49,714 nucleotides of DNA from an uncultured Saprospiraceae bacterium (lineage in GTDB: Bacteria > Bacteroidota > Bacteroidia > Chitinophagales > Saprospiraceae): positions 1 to 49,714 of the forward strand of contig CALFUK010000156.1 in assembly GCA_937929945.1 (NCBI GenBank), given 5' to 3'. Positions 17,680 through 27,526 of this stretch are shown here, piece after piece (position 1 is the first letter of the stretch; each line of letters starts with the position of its first letter). Under the pieces are notes generated by a model. The model did no database searches, was not told where the DNA came from, and saw only the letters and a list, made by a program, of their open reading frames with translations. The position numbers were made by a program, and so were the translations under genes.

Positions 17680-18702
17680 ATGTATCATCCCCTAAACATA
17701 CAAGACTTACTATCTAATCAGACTTTCAGAGCATGGGTTTTAGACAGCGCTTCTTCTGAGAATAGTGAGTGGGACTTATACCTTCAAAGATATCCTGAAG
17801 AACAGGAAACCATCAACAAAGCAATTTACATTCTCAAATCTATTTCTTCCAGTAAAGCTAACATAAGTCTTGCAGATAGAAATCAGATTCTTTCCAATAT
17901 CACAAAAGAAATTTCTACTCCACAAGAGTCTGTTACAAAGAAACAGACACCAATAAGAAAAATGATAGCTCCAATTATGGCAGCTGCGGCAAGTCTCGCT
18001 CTCTTCCTTTTCGCTTCTAACTACGAAAGTCATCCTTTAGAATTTCAGTCTATGGGTGGATCTATTGCTCAAGCTAATTTGGCTGATGGTTCTATTGTTA
18101 CCTTACAAGGTAATTCTCGTATCTGGATGCAAAATGCGTTTGCTGATGGTGAGAAAAGAATCATCCACTTAGAAAATCAAGCATTTTTTGATATCAGTTC
18201 GTCACCAGCAGTGGGGTCAAATGAGTTTTCTGTTGTCACTGACCTTGCGACCATAGATGTATTAGGTACGCGGTTTTTAGTGGACGAGGATGAATTTGAA
18301 GTGACTGTCGTCGTAGAAGAGGGTAAAGTCAAAGTTACGCCAACTGAAAATAGCGCCAACACTGAACCTGTCTACCTAACTGCCGGAGATAAATTAGTGA
18401 TGCACATGGATCACTCTGTAGAAACAACTAAACTGTCAAGCGTCATGAAATATACCTCCATTAAAGATGGAGCGATTTTATTTGAAGGTGCGACGACCCA
18501 AGATTTCATTGAAGATATAGAAGACTATTTCGATTACCATGTGATCGCTCCAGAAGCACTGCTTACCAGTAAAAGGGCCTTTGACGGTACCTTTCCCAAC
18601 CAAGATATTGACCTCATCATGAAATCGTTCTCCACTACTTTAGGTGTCTCGTACACGATAGAGGGACAAGAAATTAAGATAGAATACCCCCAAAAGGATT
18701 AG
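17680..18702 (+). CDS. FecR-family anti-sigma factor
   Basis: FecR proteins cross the inner membrane, hold the ECF sigma factor in the cytoplasm and read the state of the outer-membrane receptor from the periplasm. Here the cytoplasmic N-terminus (about 1-92) is followed by one membrane helix (about 93-113, APIMAAAASLALFLFAS). The periplasmic FecR domain comes next (QANLADGSIVTLQGNSRIW, DLATIDVLGTRFLV, VVVEEGKVKVTP), then a C-terminal DUF4974-type domain (DFIEDIEDYFDYHV, RAFDGTFPNQDIDLIM) typical of Bacteroidota. Length 340 is usual. The receptor gene begins 27 bases downstream, so the two are probably co-transcribed. Confidence 0.93.
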   Translation: MYHPLNIQDLLSNQTFRAWVLDSASSENSEWDLYLQRYPEEQETINKAIYILKSISSSKANISLADRNQILSNITKEISTPQESVTKKQTPIRKMIAPIMAAAASLALFLFASNYESHPLEFQSMGGSIAQANLADGSIVTLQGNSRIWMQNAFADGEKRIIHLENQAFFDISSSPAVGSNEFSVVTDLATIDVLGTRFLVDEDEFEVTVVVEEGKVKVTPTENSANTEPVYLTAGDKLVMHMDHSVETTKLSSVMKYTSIKDGAILFEGATTQDFIEDIEDYFDYHVIAPEALLTSKRAFDGTFPNQDIDLIMKSFSTTLGVSYTIEGQEIKIEYPQKD

Positions 18703-18729
18703 ATTTGAATATCTAAATTCGTCTGCTTA

Positions 18730-21714
18730 ATGCTCTCACCTATGCAATTGATTGTTAGGTACATTTTTATTTGCTTGATTTCCATGCTGGGATATACGGG
18801 TGTATTGACCCAAGTCGATTCTATTAGTACAGAATCCTCACGCATCCAATTAGCTTCATTCTTTGAGATCTTAGAAACTGAGAAAGACATATTTTTCTCT
18901 AAAGAGTCAGGCATTCTTACAGGGACCCTTATCGAATATAGTCCTCAAATTTTTGATGAGTCCATTTCAGACATTCTGAGCTACATCAGAGATAAGACAC
19001 CATTTAAGGCTATCCAGATAGCTAAAGAGTTATATTCTATAGTCCGAGAAGATAGTAAATCAAAGCTCTACGGCAGTATTGTAGATTCGAATAATCGACC
19101 CCTTCCTGGTGCTACAATATCCATCAAAGGATCTTCAATAGGCGTCGTAAGCTCCGTAAATGGAAAGTATGAATTGGAGATAGATCCAGGTAACTGGCCT
19201 CTGGTGGCCAGATTCGTCGGTATGGAAGAATCCAGATCATCAGTGGATATCGGCCCTGGTCAAAAGGTGATGTTGGACTTTGTGCTAGAAGCCAGTCCTT
19301 ATTTAGGAGAGGTGGTCGTCACTGGCTCCAGAAGTATAGAGTCTACTATCTTAGAGCACGGTACCGCTGCCAGCGTCATCGATATCGATGCTCTCAAGTC
19401 GGACTATCACAGTGGACTGACTGAGCTATTACAGTCCGAGCATCCATCTTTCTATTCAGTACATCAGAGCATAGCAGATGCCACTGATCACATCGATCCT
19501 GCTACACTCAGAAATATGGGCCCAGATCAGGTATTAGTCCTCGTAAATGGAAAGAGAAGGCACCAGAGTGCCTTAGTTAATATCAGTAATACTGTCGGAA
19601 AAGGTTCGGTATCTACGGACCTAAATACCATTCCTGTGAGTATAATCGAGCGGATCGAAATCTTACAAGATGGTGCATCCTCTCAGTATGGTTCGGATGC
19701 TATCGCTGGAGTCATCAATATCATTCTAAAAGAAAATATTGATTATTCTGAGGTCAATATCAAGTCCGGTATGACTACTTTAGGTGATGGAGCTACGCTT
19801 GATATCGGTACTAATTTTGGAGTCCAACTTAATGAATCTGGTGGATTTCTAAATCTGTCGCTCAATCATATCCAAAGAGATGCCATCAATCGATCCGAGA
19901 GATATACAGGCGCCATCTTTGGTAATGATCTAGATCGAAATCCTGAAAGTCTGATGGATTTTTTCACTCACGCTGGCTTTGGCGATGGAAGAGTCATGAG
20001 TTTTGGCAGTGCTAAGATCTCTGCGTCCACTATATTTCTCAATGCAGCGACTGATCTAGGTTCTAATGTGAATGTCTATGCCAATGGTGGTCTATCCCTC
20101 AAGTCAGGCCGCTCGACAGGTATTTATATATTTCCTTCACAACTGCAGAATCCAGTGATCCCAAATCCCAATGGATTTTCGCCGATTCTGGATACAAATA
20201 TTGACGATCGATCATTCAGTTTTGGATTTAAGAAGACCTTCACTAATGCGGTCCTCGATGTGAGTAATACGAATGGGAGAAATTCAATCAGCTACAACAT
20301 ATTAGACCAAGAGACGGCTTTTGGTCCTGCGAGTACGACTGAAGTGAACGCCGGGACAGTGGAGTATTCTCAAAATACTACCAATATTGATTATTCCATC
20401 GGTCTGGGACCGCAGGAAGATATCAAGCTCAGCGTAGGCGCCGAATTTCGCTTAGAGAATTACAATCAGATTGAAGGCGATGCAGGCTCTTATCGAGAAT
20501 ATGAGTCTCGACTCATAGACGTGAATATCGAGGACCTTTCATTATTTCCAGGGATCAGTCCTGACTATGCTTTTAAGCGGGATCGAATCAATATCGGATT
20601 CTACACAGATATTGAGACTGATGTATCTGAGCAATTCAGAATCGGTCTTTCGACTAGATTTGAAAATTATGAGGACTTTGGGAATAACCTCAGTTGGAAG
20701 GTCTTTGCCCGATATAATCCTGTGAAAGCGATCTCTATCAAAGCAGCAGCTAATACAGGCTTCAGAGCTCCCTCACTACATCAGATACACTACACCAGCC
20801 GCTCGAATCAATTTATCTCTGGAGCGGACGGTGTCTCTAAGTCCATCATCATCGATCACTTTAGCAATGAGTCATCTGCAGCGCTCAATGGATTCGAAGT
20901 AGAGCCTCTCAAGGCGGAATCATCAATTAATTATAATGTCAGCCTCGTGGTGAGACCCTTGGATCATCTCAGCCTGGCCATTACCTCATATCTTATCGAT
21001 GTGGATGATCGAATCATTATATCGAGCCGACTTTCTCGTGGTTTAGATCCAGCCATTGACAATGTTTTCAATGATCTTAACTCTAACTTCGCCCAGTTCT
21101 TTACGAACGCAGTAGGCACGACCACGAAGGGTGTAGAGATGATAGCTAAATACAGATTGCTTTTTGGAAAGCAAAGCTCCCTTGATCTGTCTCTGTCAGG
21201 TCATCTGAATCAAAGTCGTGTCAAACGGGATGCATCTGGGAATACCATCCTCAATGTCAATCCCATATTACGACCAGTGGAAGAAGCTCTGTTCAATCGT
21301 TCTGATATAGCTCTGCTGGAGTCTGCTCAGCCGAGTAGTAAGTTTATTGTTGGAGCTCAGCTCAACTTTAAGAGATTTGGGTTTCAGACGAGACTCACAC
21401 GCTTTGGAGAGATTATCTATCGACATCCTGATGATGGCTTCAGTGCTAACTGGCAGTTCAATGAGATCAGCAGAGAGATCGAGTCAAGAGATCAGACATT
21501 CGCTCCTAAGTATGTCGCTGATCTGAGTATGAAGCTAATACTCACGGATGTCTTTCATATTTCTCTGGGTATGTCTAATCTTTTCGATGCCTACCCAGAC
21601 AGAAATGATCACTCCGTCAATCTGGTGAATGGACTCTTTCCTTATAATCGTAACATCCAGCAGTTTGGTGTCCAAGGCAGGTATGGTTTTCTCAATCTGT
21701 ATATGAGACTCTAA
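18730..21714 (+). CDS. TonB-dependent outer-membrane receptor with STN-like and carboxypeptidase-regulatory-like N-terminal domains
   Basis: The 994-residue receptor has a signal peptide (to about residue 27), then an STN-like signalling domain (about 35-105) and a carboxypeptidase-regulatory-like beta domain (GSIVDSNNRPLPGATISIKG, about 115-192). A TonB-box-like YLGEVVVTGSR follows, then the plug (VLVNGKRRHQSALVN; IERIEILQDGASSQYGSDAI) and a barrel ending in an aromatic-rich C-terminus (FGVQGRYGFLNLYMRL). The STN-like domain fits control through the adjacent FecR/sigma pair. No SusD partner follows, so this is not a standard polysaccharide-utilisation pair. A secreted S9 peptidase lies downstream, which points to peptides or amino-acid-derived ligands, but a siderophore cannot be excluded. 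Confidence 0.92.
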   Translation: MLSPMQLIVRYIFICLISMLGYTGVLTQVDSISTESSRIQLASFFEILETEKDIFFSKESGILTGTLIEYSPQIFDESISDILSYIRDKTPFKAIQIAKELYSIVREDSKSKLYGSIVDSNNRPLPGATISIKGSSIGVVSSVNGKYELEIDPGNWPLVARFVGMEESRSSVDIGPGQKVMLDFVLEASPYLGEVVVTGSRSIESTILEHGTAASVIDIDALKSDYHSGLTELLQSEHPSFYSVHQSIADATDHIDPATLRNMGPDQVLVLVNGKRRHQSALVNISNTVGKGSVSTDLNTIPVSIIERIEILQDGASSQYGSDAIAGVINIILKENIDYSEVNIKSGMTTLGDGATLDIGTNFGVQLNESGGFLNLSLNHIQRDAINRSERYTGAIFGNDLDRNPESLMDFFTHAGFGDGRVMSFGSAKISASTIFLNAATDLGSNVNVYANGGLSLKSGRSTGIYIFPSQLQNPVIPNPNGFSPILDTNIDDRSFSFGFKKTFTNAVLDVSNTNGRNSISYNILDQETAFGPASTTEVNAGTVEYSQNTTNIDYSIGLGPQEDIKLSVGAEFRLENYNQIEGDAGSYREYESRLIDVNIEDLSLFPGISPDYAFKRDRINIGFYTDIETDVSEQFRIGLSTRFENYEDFGNNLSWKVFARYNPVKAISIKAAANTGFRAPSLHQIHYTSRSNQFISGADGVSKSIIIDHFSNESSAALNGFEVEPLKAESSINYNVSLVVRPLDHLSLAITSYLIDVDDRIIISSRLSRGLDPAIDNVFNDLNSNFAQFFTNAVGTTTKGVEMIAKYRLLFGKQSSLDLSLSGHLNQSRVKRDASGNTILNVNPILRPVEEALFNRSDIALLESAQPSSKFIVGAQLNFKRFGFQTRLTRFGEIIYRHPDDGFSANWQFNEISREIESRDQTFAPKYVADLSMKLILTDVFHISLGMSNLFDAYPDRNDHSVNLVNGLFPYNRNIQQFGVQGRYGFLNLYMRL

Positions 21715-21840
21715 TCTTCCATAGGCCACGACCCGTCGAAGCTGTCATCATTCGGTCAGATCCCTGATACGAGCCGCTTTCTTCCTCCTGATGATTTTTG
21801 TAAATTGCATGTGTCACTTCATCTTCATCTATTTACTACT

Positions 21841-23889
21841 ATGAATTATAGATTACTATTCAGTCTCATCTCTATCTTGTTCTTGATTCAAATCATGTCT
21901 CCAGCATATGTCAATGCACAGTCTCTGCCAGGCTTTTCTGCCATGGATGTCTTTGAACTGGAGTGGGTGGAGAAGCCGCAGATCTCACCCAATGGGACTC
22001 AGATCGTCTATGTCCGAAGAGGCATGGATATCATGAAGGATAAGAGACAGTCGAGGCTGTGGATCATCAAAGCTGATGGCTCGGATCATCAGAAACTCAC
22101 CAGCCACGATCAGAATGAATCTAATCCTATCTGGTCACCAGATGGGAGTCGCATCGCTTTCACCTCTTCCACTGACCATGGATCGGAGATCTTCATCTAT
22201 TGGATCAGCTCTGCTAAAGTGGCCAAGATATCATCATTAGAAGCTTCGCCCAGAGGACTGAGCTGGTCGCCAGATGGTCGGCACTTGGCCTTCTCCATGT
22301 TCGTGTCAGGACAAGAACTGTCTCTCGTCAAACCGCTCCAAAAACCTAAAGGCGCCGTATGGGCAGCACCGCCCAGGGTGACCACTCGGGTCAAACACGA
22401 GGCTGATGGATCAGGATATATGAGGCCAGGCTTTTCGCATTTATTCGTGATACCTGCCTCTGGTGGATCAAGTAGACAGATTACCTCAGGCTCATACCAG
22501 CATCGCTCTGCACGTGTCTGGACAGCCGATGGCGAGCACCTCATATTTTCAGCTAATCGATCTGACGACTGGGAGTATGATTTTAGAAATTCTGATCTTT
22601 ACAAAGTCAATATCAAAACTGAAGAAATCCAACAGCTGACTGATCGAGACGGGCCAGACCACAGTCCCACCATGTCTCCTGATGGGAAGACGATAGCTTA
22701 CTTAGGCTATGATGATCGGCAGCAGACCTATCAACTCACCAAGCTCTATACCATGGATGCTCATGGCGGGAATCAAGAAGAAGTGACTATAGGGATAGAC
22801 AGGTCCGTCTCATCACCTACCTGGAGTCAAGATAATCAGGGCATCTATGTCCAGTACGATGATCACGGCAATACTAAAATAGGCTATGTACCTACGTCTG
22901 GTAAGCTAAAAAAAGTGGCTGGTAATCTGGGAGGTACTGGCATAGGAAGGCCTTATGGGGGTGGCTCATTCTCTGTGTCAGATGGGGGCACCATAGTCTA
23001 TACGCATACGACGCCGGCGCATCCATCAGAGTTGGCGATCAAGCATGATGCTGATCAATCGGAGACCTTGGTGATGTCGCTGAATGATGACCTGCTGTCG
23101 TATCGAGAGCTCTCGAAAGTAGAAGAGATCTGGTATAAGTCCTCTGTAGATGGTAGAGACATCCAGGGATGGATCGCCTATCCGCCTGATTACAGTCCCG
23201 ATATAAAGTATCCGATCATCGTCGAAAATCACGGTGGCCCAATCTCTAATTATGGAGATCGCTTTTCGCCTGAGGTGCTACTCTATGCCTCAGCTGGCTA
23301 TGTCGTATTCTATCCTAACCCCAGAGGGAGTACCAGCTATGGTGAAGAATTTGGCAATCTGCTGTACCATAATTATCCTGGTGATGATTACCATGATGTC
23401 ATGGATGGCGTCGATGCTCTGATCGCCAAGGGGGTCGCTCATGAAGATCAGCTCTACGTCACTGGCGGAAGTGCTGGTGGCATCATGTCAGCCTGGATGA
23501 TCGGTAAGAATCATCGCTTTGAGGCTGCTGCAGTGGTCAAGCCAGTGATGAACTGGATCAGTAAGACGCTGACAGCTGATAATTATTATGGCTACGCGAA
23601 TACTCGTTATCCCGGTCAACCATGGGAAAACCCTCAAGTGTACTGGGATTTTTCACCTATTTCTTTAGTCGGTAATATTAAGACGCCTACTTTAGTCATG
23701 GTCGGTACTTCAGATATGAGGACTCCACTCTCAGAAGCTAAGCAGCTCTATCATGCTCTGAAGCTAAGGAAAATTGAGACTGCCTTAGTCGAGATACCAG
23801 GCGCCTATCACTTCATCTCCAATCGGCCGAGCCAACTGATCACCAAGGTGGAACATGTATTAGCTTGGTTCGAGCGATACCGAAAATGA
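21841..23889 (+). CDS. Secreted S9 family prolyl-oligopeptidase-type peptidase
   Basis: The protein combines a TolB-like beta-propeller (repeats such as NPIWSPDGSRIAFTS, GLSWSPDGRHLAFSM, SPTMSPDGKTIAYLG) with a C-terminal alpha/beta-hydrolase domain. The catalytic triad is visible: Ser544 in GGSAGG, Asp625 in GTSDMRTPLSEA, His657 in IPGAYHFI. The architecture matches acylaminoacyl-peptidases/dipeptidyl-peptidases of Bacteroidota, which trim oligopeptides. I choose the ATG at 21841 because it opens a clear signal peptide (MNYRLLFSLISILFLIQ, cleavage near AYVNA-Q); a frame extension to 21805 adds residues before it. It is probably periplasmic. Its stop lies one base from the stop of the convergent murQ. 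Confidence 0.92.
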   Translation: MNYRLLFSLISILFLIQIMSPAYVNAQSLPGFSAMDVFELEWVEKPQISPNGTQIVYVRRGMDIMKDKRQSRLWIIKADGSDHQKLTSHDQNESNPIWSPDGSRIAFTSSTDHGSEIFIYWISSAKVAKISSLEASPRGLSWSPDGRHLAFSMFVSGQELSLVKPLQKPKGAVWAAPPRVTTRVKHEADGSGYMRPGFSHLFVIPASGGSSRQITSGSYQHRSARVWTADGEHLIFSANRSDDWEYDFRNSDLYKVNIKTEEIQQLTDRDGPDHSPTMSPDGKTIAYLGYDDRQQTYQLTKLYTMDAHGGNQEEVTIGIDRSVSSPTWSQDNQGIYVQYDDHGNTKIGYVPTSGKLKKVAGNLGGTGIGRPYGGGSFSVSDGGTIVYTHTTPAHPSELAIKHDADQSETLVMSLNDDLLSYRELSKVEEIWYKSSVDGRDIQGWIAYPPDYSPDIKYPIIVENHGGPISNYGDRFSPEVLLYASAGYVVFYPNPRGSTSYGEEFGNLLYHNYPGDDYHDVMDGVDALIAKGVAHEDQLYVTGGSAGGIMSAWMIGKNHRFEAAAVVKPVMNWISKTLTADNYYGYANTRYPGQPWENPQVYWDFSPISLVGNIKTPTLVMVGTSDMRTPLSEAKQLYHALKLRKIETALVEIPGAYHFISNRPSQLITKVEHVLAWFERYRK

Positions 23890-23890
23890 T

Positions 23891-24706
23891 TTAGGTTTCA
23901 TTGGCTTTAAAATGATCCACAGCCGCTCTTACGCTGGTTTTTTCTAACAGCAGCTTCTTGGCTTCTGCGTATACGAGACCCGTCTGCGCGGCTACCATGC
24001 GTGTGCCTCGATCCACCAGCTTATCATTTGAGAGCTGCATGTCGACCATTTTATTATCCTTCACTCTGCCCAGCTTGATCATCACTGAGGTAGAGATCAT
24101 ATTCAGGATGAGCTTCTGGGCTGTCCCTGCTTTCATCCGTGAGCTTCCCGTGACGAATTCTGGCCCGACCACAGCTACGATAGGGTAGTCGGATACCTCA
24201 GTGATAGGCGCTCCAGGATTACAGGTGATGCAGCCCGTAGAAATACCATACTTACGGCATGCATCCAGGCCGTGGACCACGTACGGTGTAGTGCCTGAGG
24301 CTGCTATGCCAATGACGACATCTTCACTGCTGACATTCCATTCTTGCAGGTCTTTCCACGCCTGCTTATGGCTGTCTTCAGCGAATTCTAACGACTTCCT
24401 GATCGCACCATCCCCACCAGCCATGATGCCGATGACCCAGTCAAAAGGGACTCCGAATGTCGGTGGACATTCAGAGGCGTCTACTACACCCAGTCGGCCA
24501 CTTGTGCCAGCACCGATGTAGAAGAGTCTCCCTCCTCCTGCCATTTTTTCGGCTATCGTATCTACCAGAGGCTCGATGTCCTTGATGCATTTCTTGACTG
24601 CAGCCGCGACTTTATGATCTTCTTGATTGATGCTTTGCAGTAGCTCGGTCGTCGACATCTGATCGAGATGGCGATACAGTGAATCTTTTTCGGTAATCTT
24701 ATCCAT
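23891..24706 (-). CDS. murQ: N-acetylmuramic acid 6-phosphate etherase
   Basis: MurQ removes the lactyl ether from MurNAc-6-phosphate, giving GlcNAc-6-phosphate and D-lactate during peptidoglycan recycling. The sugar-isomerase (SIS) fold is seen from the N-terminal ATTEL-like DQMSTTELLQSIN segment and the highly conserved GAGTSGRLGVVDASECPPTFG (first catalytic Glu within it). VIGIAASGTTPYVVHGLDA and VTGSSRMKAGTAQKLILNM follow. At 271 residues it is slightly shorter than the E. coli enzyme because the C-terminal helical tail is short. The start lies ten bases after the stop of the symporter gene, so the two form an operon. Confidence 0.95.
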   Translation of the reverse strand: MDKITEKDSLYRHLDQMSTTELLQSINQEDHKVAAAVKKCIKDIEPLVDTIAEKMAGGGRLFYIGAGTSGRLGVVDASECPPTFGVPFDWVIGIMAGGDGAIRKSLEFAEDSHKQAWKDLQEWNVSSEDVVIGIAASGTTPYVVHGLDACRKYGISTGCITCNPGAPITEVSDYPIVAVVGPEFVTGSSRMKAGTAQKLILNMISTSVMIKLGRVKDNKMVDMQLSNDKLVDRGTRMVAAQTGLVYAEAKKLLLEKTSVRAAVDHFKANET

Positions 24707-24716
24707 GAGGTACTTG

Positions 24717-26198
24717 TTATAATGAGCTTCGGCGTGACTTCGATATGATCCACAGGCCTAAGAATGTCAACAACCCATTCAGGGCTAATGTCAGAAATCC
24801 AAATTGAAATCCATTGAATAATGCTTCTGAATTTTTATCAAGAATATAGCTGATCACTGGAGCAGCCAAGCATACTGCCAGGACATACTTATCTCTCACA
24901 ACTCTCTTAGTCATCATCCCAAAACTGAATAAGCCTAATATAGGCCCATAAGTATATCCAGAAACCACAAAGAGGGCATTGATGATGGCATCGTTATTCA
25001 GCGCTTTAAATATGATGATCACTGCAAATAAAATCAGTGAAAAACCCACGTGGACCTTGAGTCGCTTCTTTTTCTTGAGCTCTTCAGACTCTGTGGAATC
25101 ATTAAAATTCAAAAAGTCAATGCAGAAAGAGGTCGTCAGTGCCGTTAAGGCAGAGTCTGCACTCGAGTACGCCGCTGCGATTAGGCCCAATAGAAATACA
25201 ATGCCAATAAAGGGTGATAAATGTTCCAGTGCAAGAGTAGGGTACAGCTGGTCTGTCTTAGCTGGGATGGTCATGCCGATATGGTCAGCATAGATGTACA
25301 TGAGGGCTCCCAGCGAGAGAAAGAGCAGATTTGCAAAAATGAGGATGAAGCTGAATGTGAAAATATTTTTTTGCGCGTCTCCTAGGGTCTTGCAGGTCAG
25401 GTTCTTCTGCATCATGTCCTGATCGAGTCCTGTCATGACTATCGCGATGAGTGCGCCACTGGTGAATTGCTTAAAAAAATTATTACTGTCTTGCCAGCCG
25501 CCCTCAAAGAAGAACATCTGGGCGTAGTCACTCTGCCTGACGGTGCTGACCAGATCAGTCAGATTCAGATCCATGCCTTGTAAGATGGCAGAGATCGTGA
25601 GGACCACAGCGGATAGCATGCATACTGTCTGCAGCGTGTCCGTCCAGACGATGGTCTTAATGCCTCCCTTGAAAGTATATATCCATATCAGTATGATGGT
25701 GATCGCTACTGTCATCCAGAAGGGAATGCCATAGGCGTCCATGATGAATTTCTGTAAGACGATGGACACCAAAAATAAGCGAAATGAAGCACCGATGATT
25801 CTGGACAATAAGAAATAGAAGGATCCCGTCTTGTAACTCACCACTCCAAATCGCTCTTTTAAATATTCATATATGGTGGTCAAATTCATCCGGTAGTATG
25901 CTGGCATCAACACCGTGGCAATCACGAGGTAGCCGACTAAGTAGCCTAATACCACTTGCATGTAGCTGAAGGACTGATTCAGTCCGCCGGCACCGACTAC
26001 ACCTGGGATGGAGATAAAGGTAGCCCCCGAGAGCGAGGCACCTATCATACCGATAGCGACGAGTAGCCAAGGAGACTTTCTTTTGGCCGTGAAAAATGAT
26101 TGATTGTCACCTTCTCTTCCAGTCAGGTAGGATATGGTCATCAAGACTAAGAAGTAAGCTACGATAACGATGATCAGTGTGGAAGGAGATAGTGACAT
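24717..26198 (-). CDS. Sodium:solute symporter (SSS family)
   Basis: This 493-residue inner-membrane protein has about 13 hydrophobic segments and the SSS pattern. It has the opening helix LIIVIVAYFLVLMTISYLTG, the SFFTAKRKSPWLLVAIGMIG stretch with ASLSGATFISIPG after it, and AAAYSSADSALTALTTSF in the helix that carries the sodium-site serines. It lies 19 bases after the deacetylase-like gene and 10 bases before murQ. This makes uptake of MurNAc or a related amino sugar the likely role (inference from context). Other SSS substrates such as sialic acid or sugars are possible on sequence alone. Confidence 0.9.
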   Translation of the reverse strand: MSLSPSTLIIVIVAYFLVLMTISYLTGREGDNQSFFTAKRKSPWLLVAIGMIGASLSGATFISIPGVVGAGGLNQSFSYMQVVLGYLVGYLVIATVLMPAYYRMNLTTIYEYLKERFGVVSYKTGSFYFLLSRIIGASFRLFLVSIVLQKFIMDAYGIPFWMTVAITIILIWIYTFKGGIKTIVWTDTLQTVCMLSAVVLTISAILQGMDLNLTDLVSTVRQSDYAQMFFFEGGWQDSNNFFKQFTSGALIAIVMTGLDQDMMQKNLTCKTLGDAQKNIFTFSFILIFANLLFLSLGALMYIYADHIGMTIPAKTDQLYPTLALEHLSPFIGIVFLLGLIAAAYSSADSALTALTTSFCIDFLNFNDSTESEELKKKKRLKVHVGFSLILFAVIIIFKALNNDAIINALFVVSGYTYGPILGLFSFGMMTKRVVRDKYVLAVCLAAPVISYILDKNSEALFNGFQFGFLTLALNGLLTFLGLWIISKSRRSSL

Positions 26199-26217
26199 AG
26201 CACCAAAATTAGAAGAA

Positions 26218-27510
26218 TTATTCTGTCTTCAGACACTCTAGTAAGACTTTATCCCAACCACTCCAGCCATCGGACTCATAAAAAGAACTATTGTGCCAAA
26301 TGAAACAAAACTGGCCCTCAAAGGACTGAATGGTCTGCTTTAGGCTTGATATTTTCGAACAAGCTTGATCAGGAACCAGGCTGAGATAATCACGAAGAGT
26401 GACATCCATGGCTTGGAAAGGATGCACCAGTAAGTCAGTGGACTCTTCTCTTTCTAAGTCGTAAAAGTAGAATGGAAAACAGGTGCCAGCTCGAAAGCCC
26501 AAGGTATCCGCATAGCCCATAGAGTAGTCCTCCTTGATGCCTACGGCAATGAGATGCTGGTATGTTAGTGGTAACGAAAATCGTAAATAATGTTGTCTAC
26601 TTTTGATTATATCTTTATCGGCTAGAAGCGCTAATGTGTCCTTTTCGGACTGGAGTGCATCCTGCTTTTGATAGGACGTGTATGATGGATGCAGGCCGAT
26701 CTCAGCATGGGTGGAAACCTTCTTGATGAGCTTGCGATACGCAGGATGATCGACATAGTAAGCCGTATCGAAGGGCAGCTCGTCGCGCATCAGCCAAAAG
26801 AACACAGACTCCTTATCACATAGTAGATCTGAAAACAAACTGAATGTATCGAATGGGTCCTCTTGTTGGGTAATGGCTCTTAAGATAGTATGGCTGCGTG
26901 GGAAATCAAAGGTGACTAATGCTTTAGCGAGTCTGGTGAATTGAGCCCATAGAGGTCTCTCACTATAGGCCCAGGCGGTGTCTATATCTATAGTGGGACG
27001 AATCTGAAATACGTGCTCTTTAAATACGATTCTGGGATATTTAGCTTTGATGGCCTCTTTGAGGTAGTTCATCCACATCTCTACGACAGGTATCTGGACT
27101 AGGTCTACATGAGCGGCCCAGCTCTGAGTAGAGCAGAATCTTCCGTGCTCATCGGGACTGAATGGAAGGTATTCCTCATACCGACTCAGGCAATAGAATA
27201 CAGCAGCGAGTAGATCGAAGTCAATGTCATAAGAGCCATTTTCGGCAGAAAATAGCTGAGGTATATCGCCATCCAGCTTCATCCTTAGATCAACGGCTGA
27301 AATAGTAGATTGCCTCAGTAGACCTGAATCATAGATGCTGATATGGTCTACATCAAGCGCTGTATTTGAATGATTGAGTATGATGGATGTATCTGAAATA
27401 GCCAGTGTGGCCTGTGTCACCGATCTCACTTCTAGTCCAAGACTGTGCTCCAAGTAGGAGGCGATATAGAGAGTCCGATTAGTGATCTGAGAGCAATAGA
27501 GATATATCAC
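26218..27510 (-). CDS. Polysaccharide deacetylase-like protein (DUF7033-type)
   Basis: The 430-residue protein resembles the large Bacteroidota proteins annotated as polysaccharide deacetylase family with a DUF7033-type N-terminal part. The C-terminal half carries NodB-like motifs: the aspartate pair in RPTIDIDTAWAYSERP, EIGLHPSYTSY with the metal-type His, and a late FIWHNSSFYES. An FSAENGSYDIDFDLLAAVFY segment with SRYEEYLPF lies in the N-terminal half. I see no signal peptide. The start is a GTG (27510). As first gene of the operon with the symporter and murQ, it may act on amino-sugar or cell-wall material, but no substrate can be read from the sequence. Confidence 0.75.
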   Translation of the reverse strand: MIYLYCSQITNRTLYIASYLEHSLGLEVRSVTQATLAISDTSIILNHSNTALDVDHISIYDSGLLRQSTISAVDLRMKLDGDIPQLFSAENGSYDIDFDLLAAVFYCLSRYEEYLPFSPDEHGRFCSTQSWAAHVDLVQIPVVEMWMNYLKEAIKAKYPRIVFKEHVFQIRPTIDIDTAWAYSERPLWAQFTRLAKALVTFDFPRSHTILRAITQQEDPFDTFSLFSDLLCDKESVFFWLMRDELPFDTAYYVDHPAYRKLIKKVSTHAEIGLHPSYTSYQKQDALQSEKDTLALLADKDIIKSRQHYLRFSLPLTYQHLIAVGIKEDYSMGYADTLGFRAGTCFPFYFYDLEREESTDLLVHPFQAMDVTLRDYLSLVPDQACSKISSLKQTIQSFEGQFCFIWHNSSFYESDGWSGWDKVLLECLKTE

Positions 27511-27526
27511 AGGCTAAAATTGTCAT

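Noticed and set aside
23891-24706. Glucokinase-regulatory-type SIS protein instead of MurQ
   Set aside because: The GAGTSGRLGVVDASECPPTFG block and length fit bacterial MurQ, and no regulatory C-terminal domain is present.
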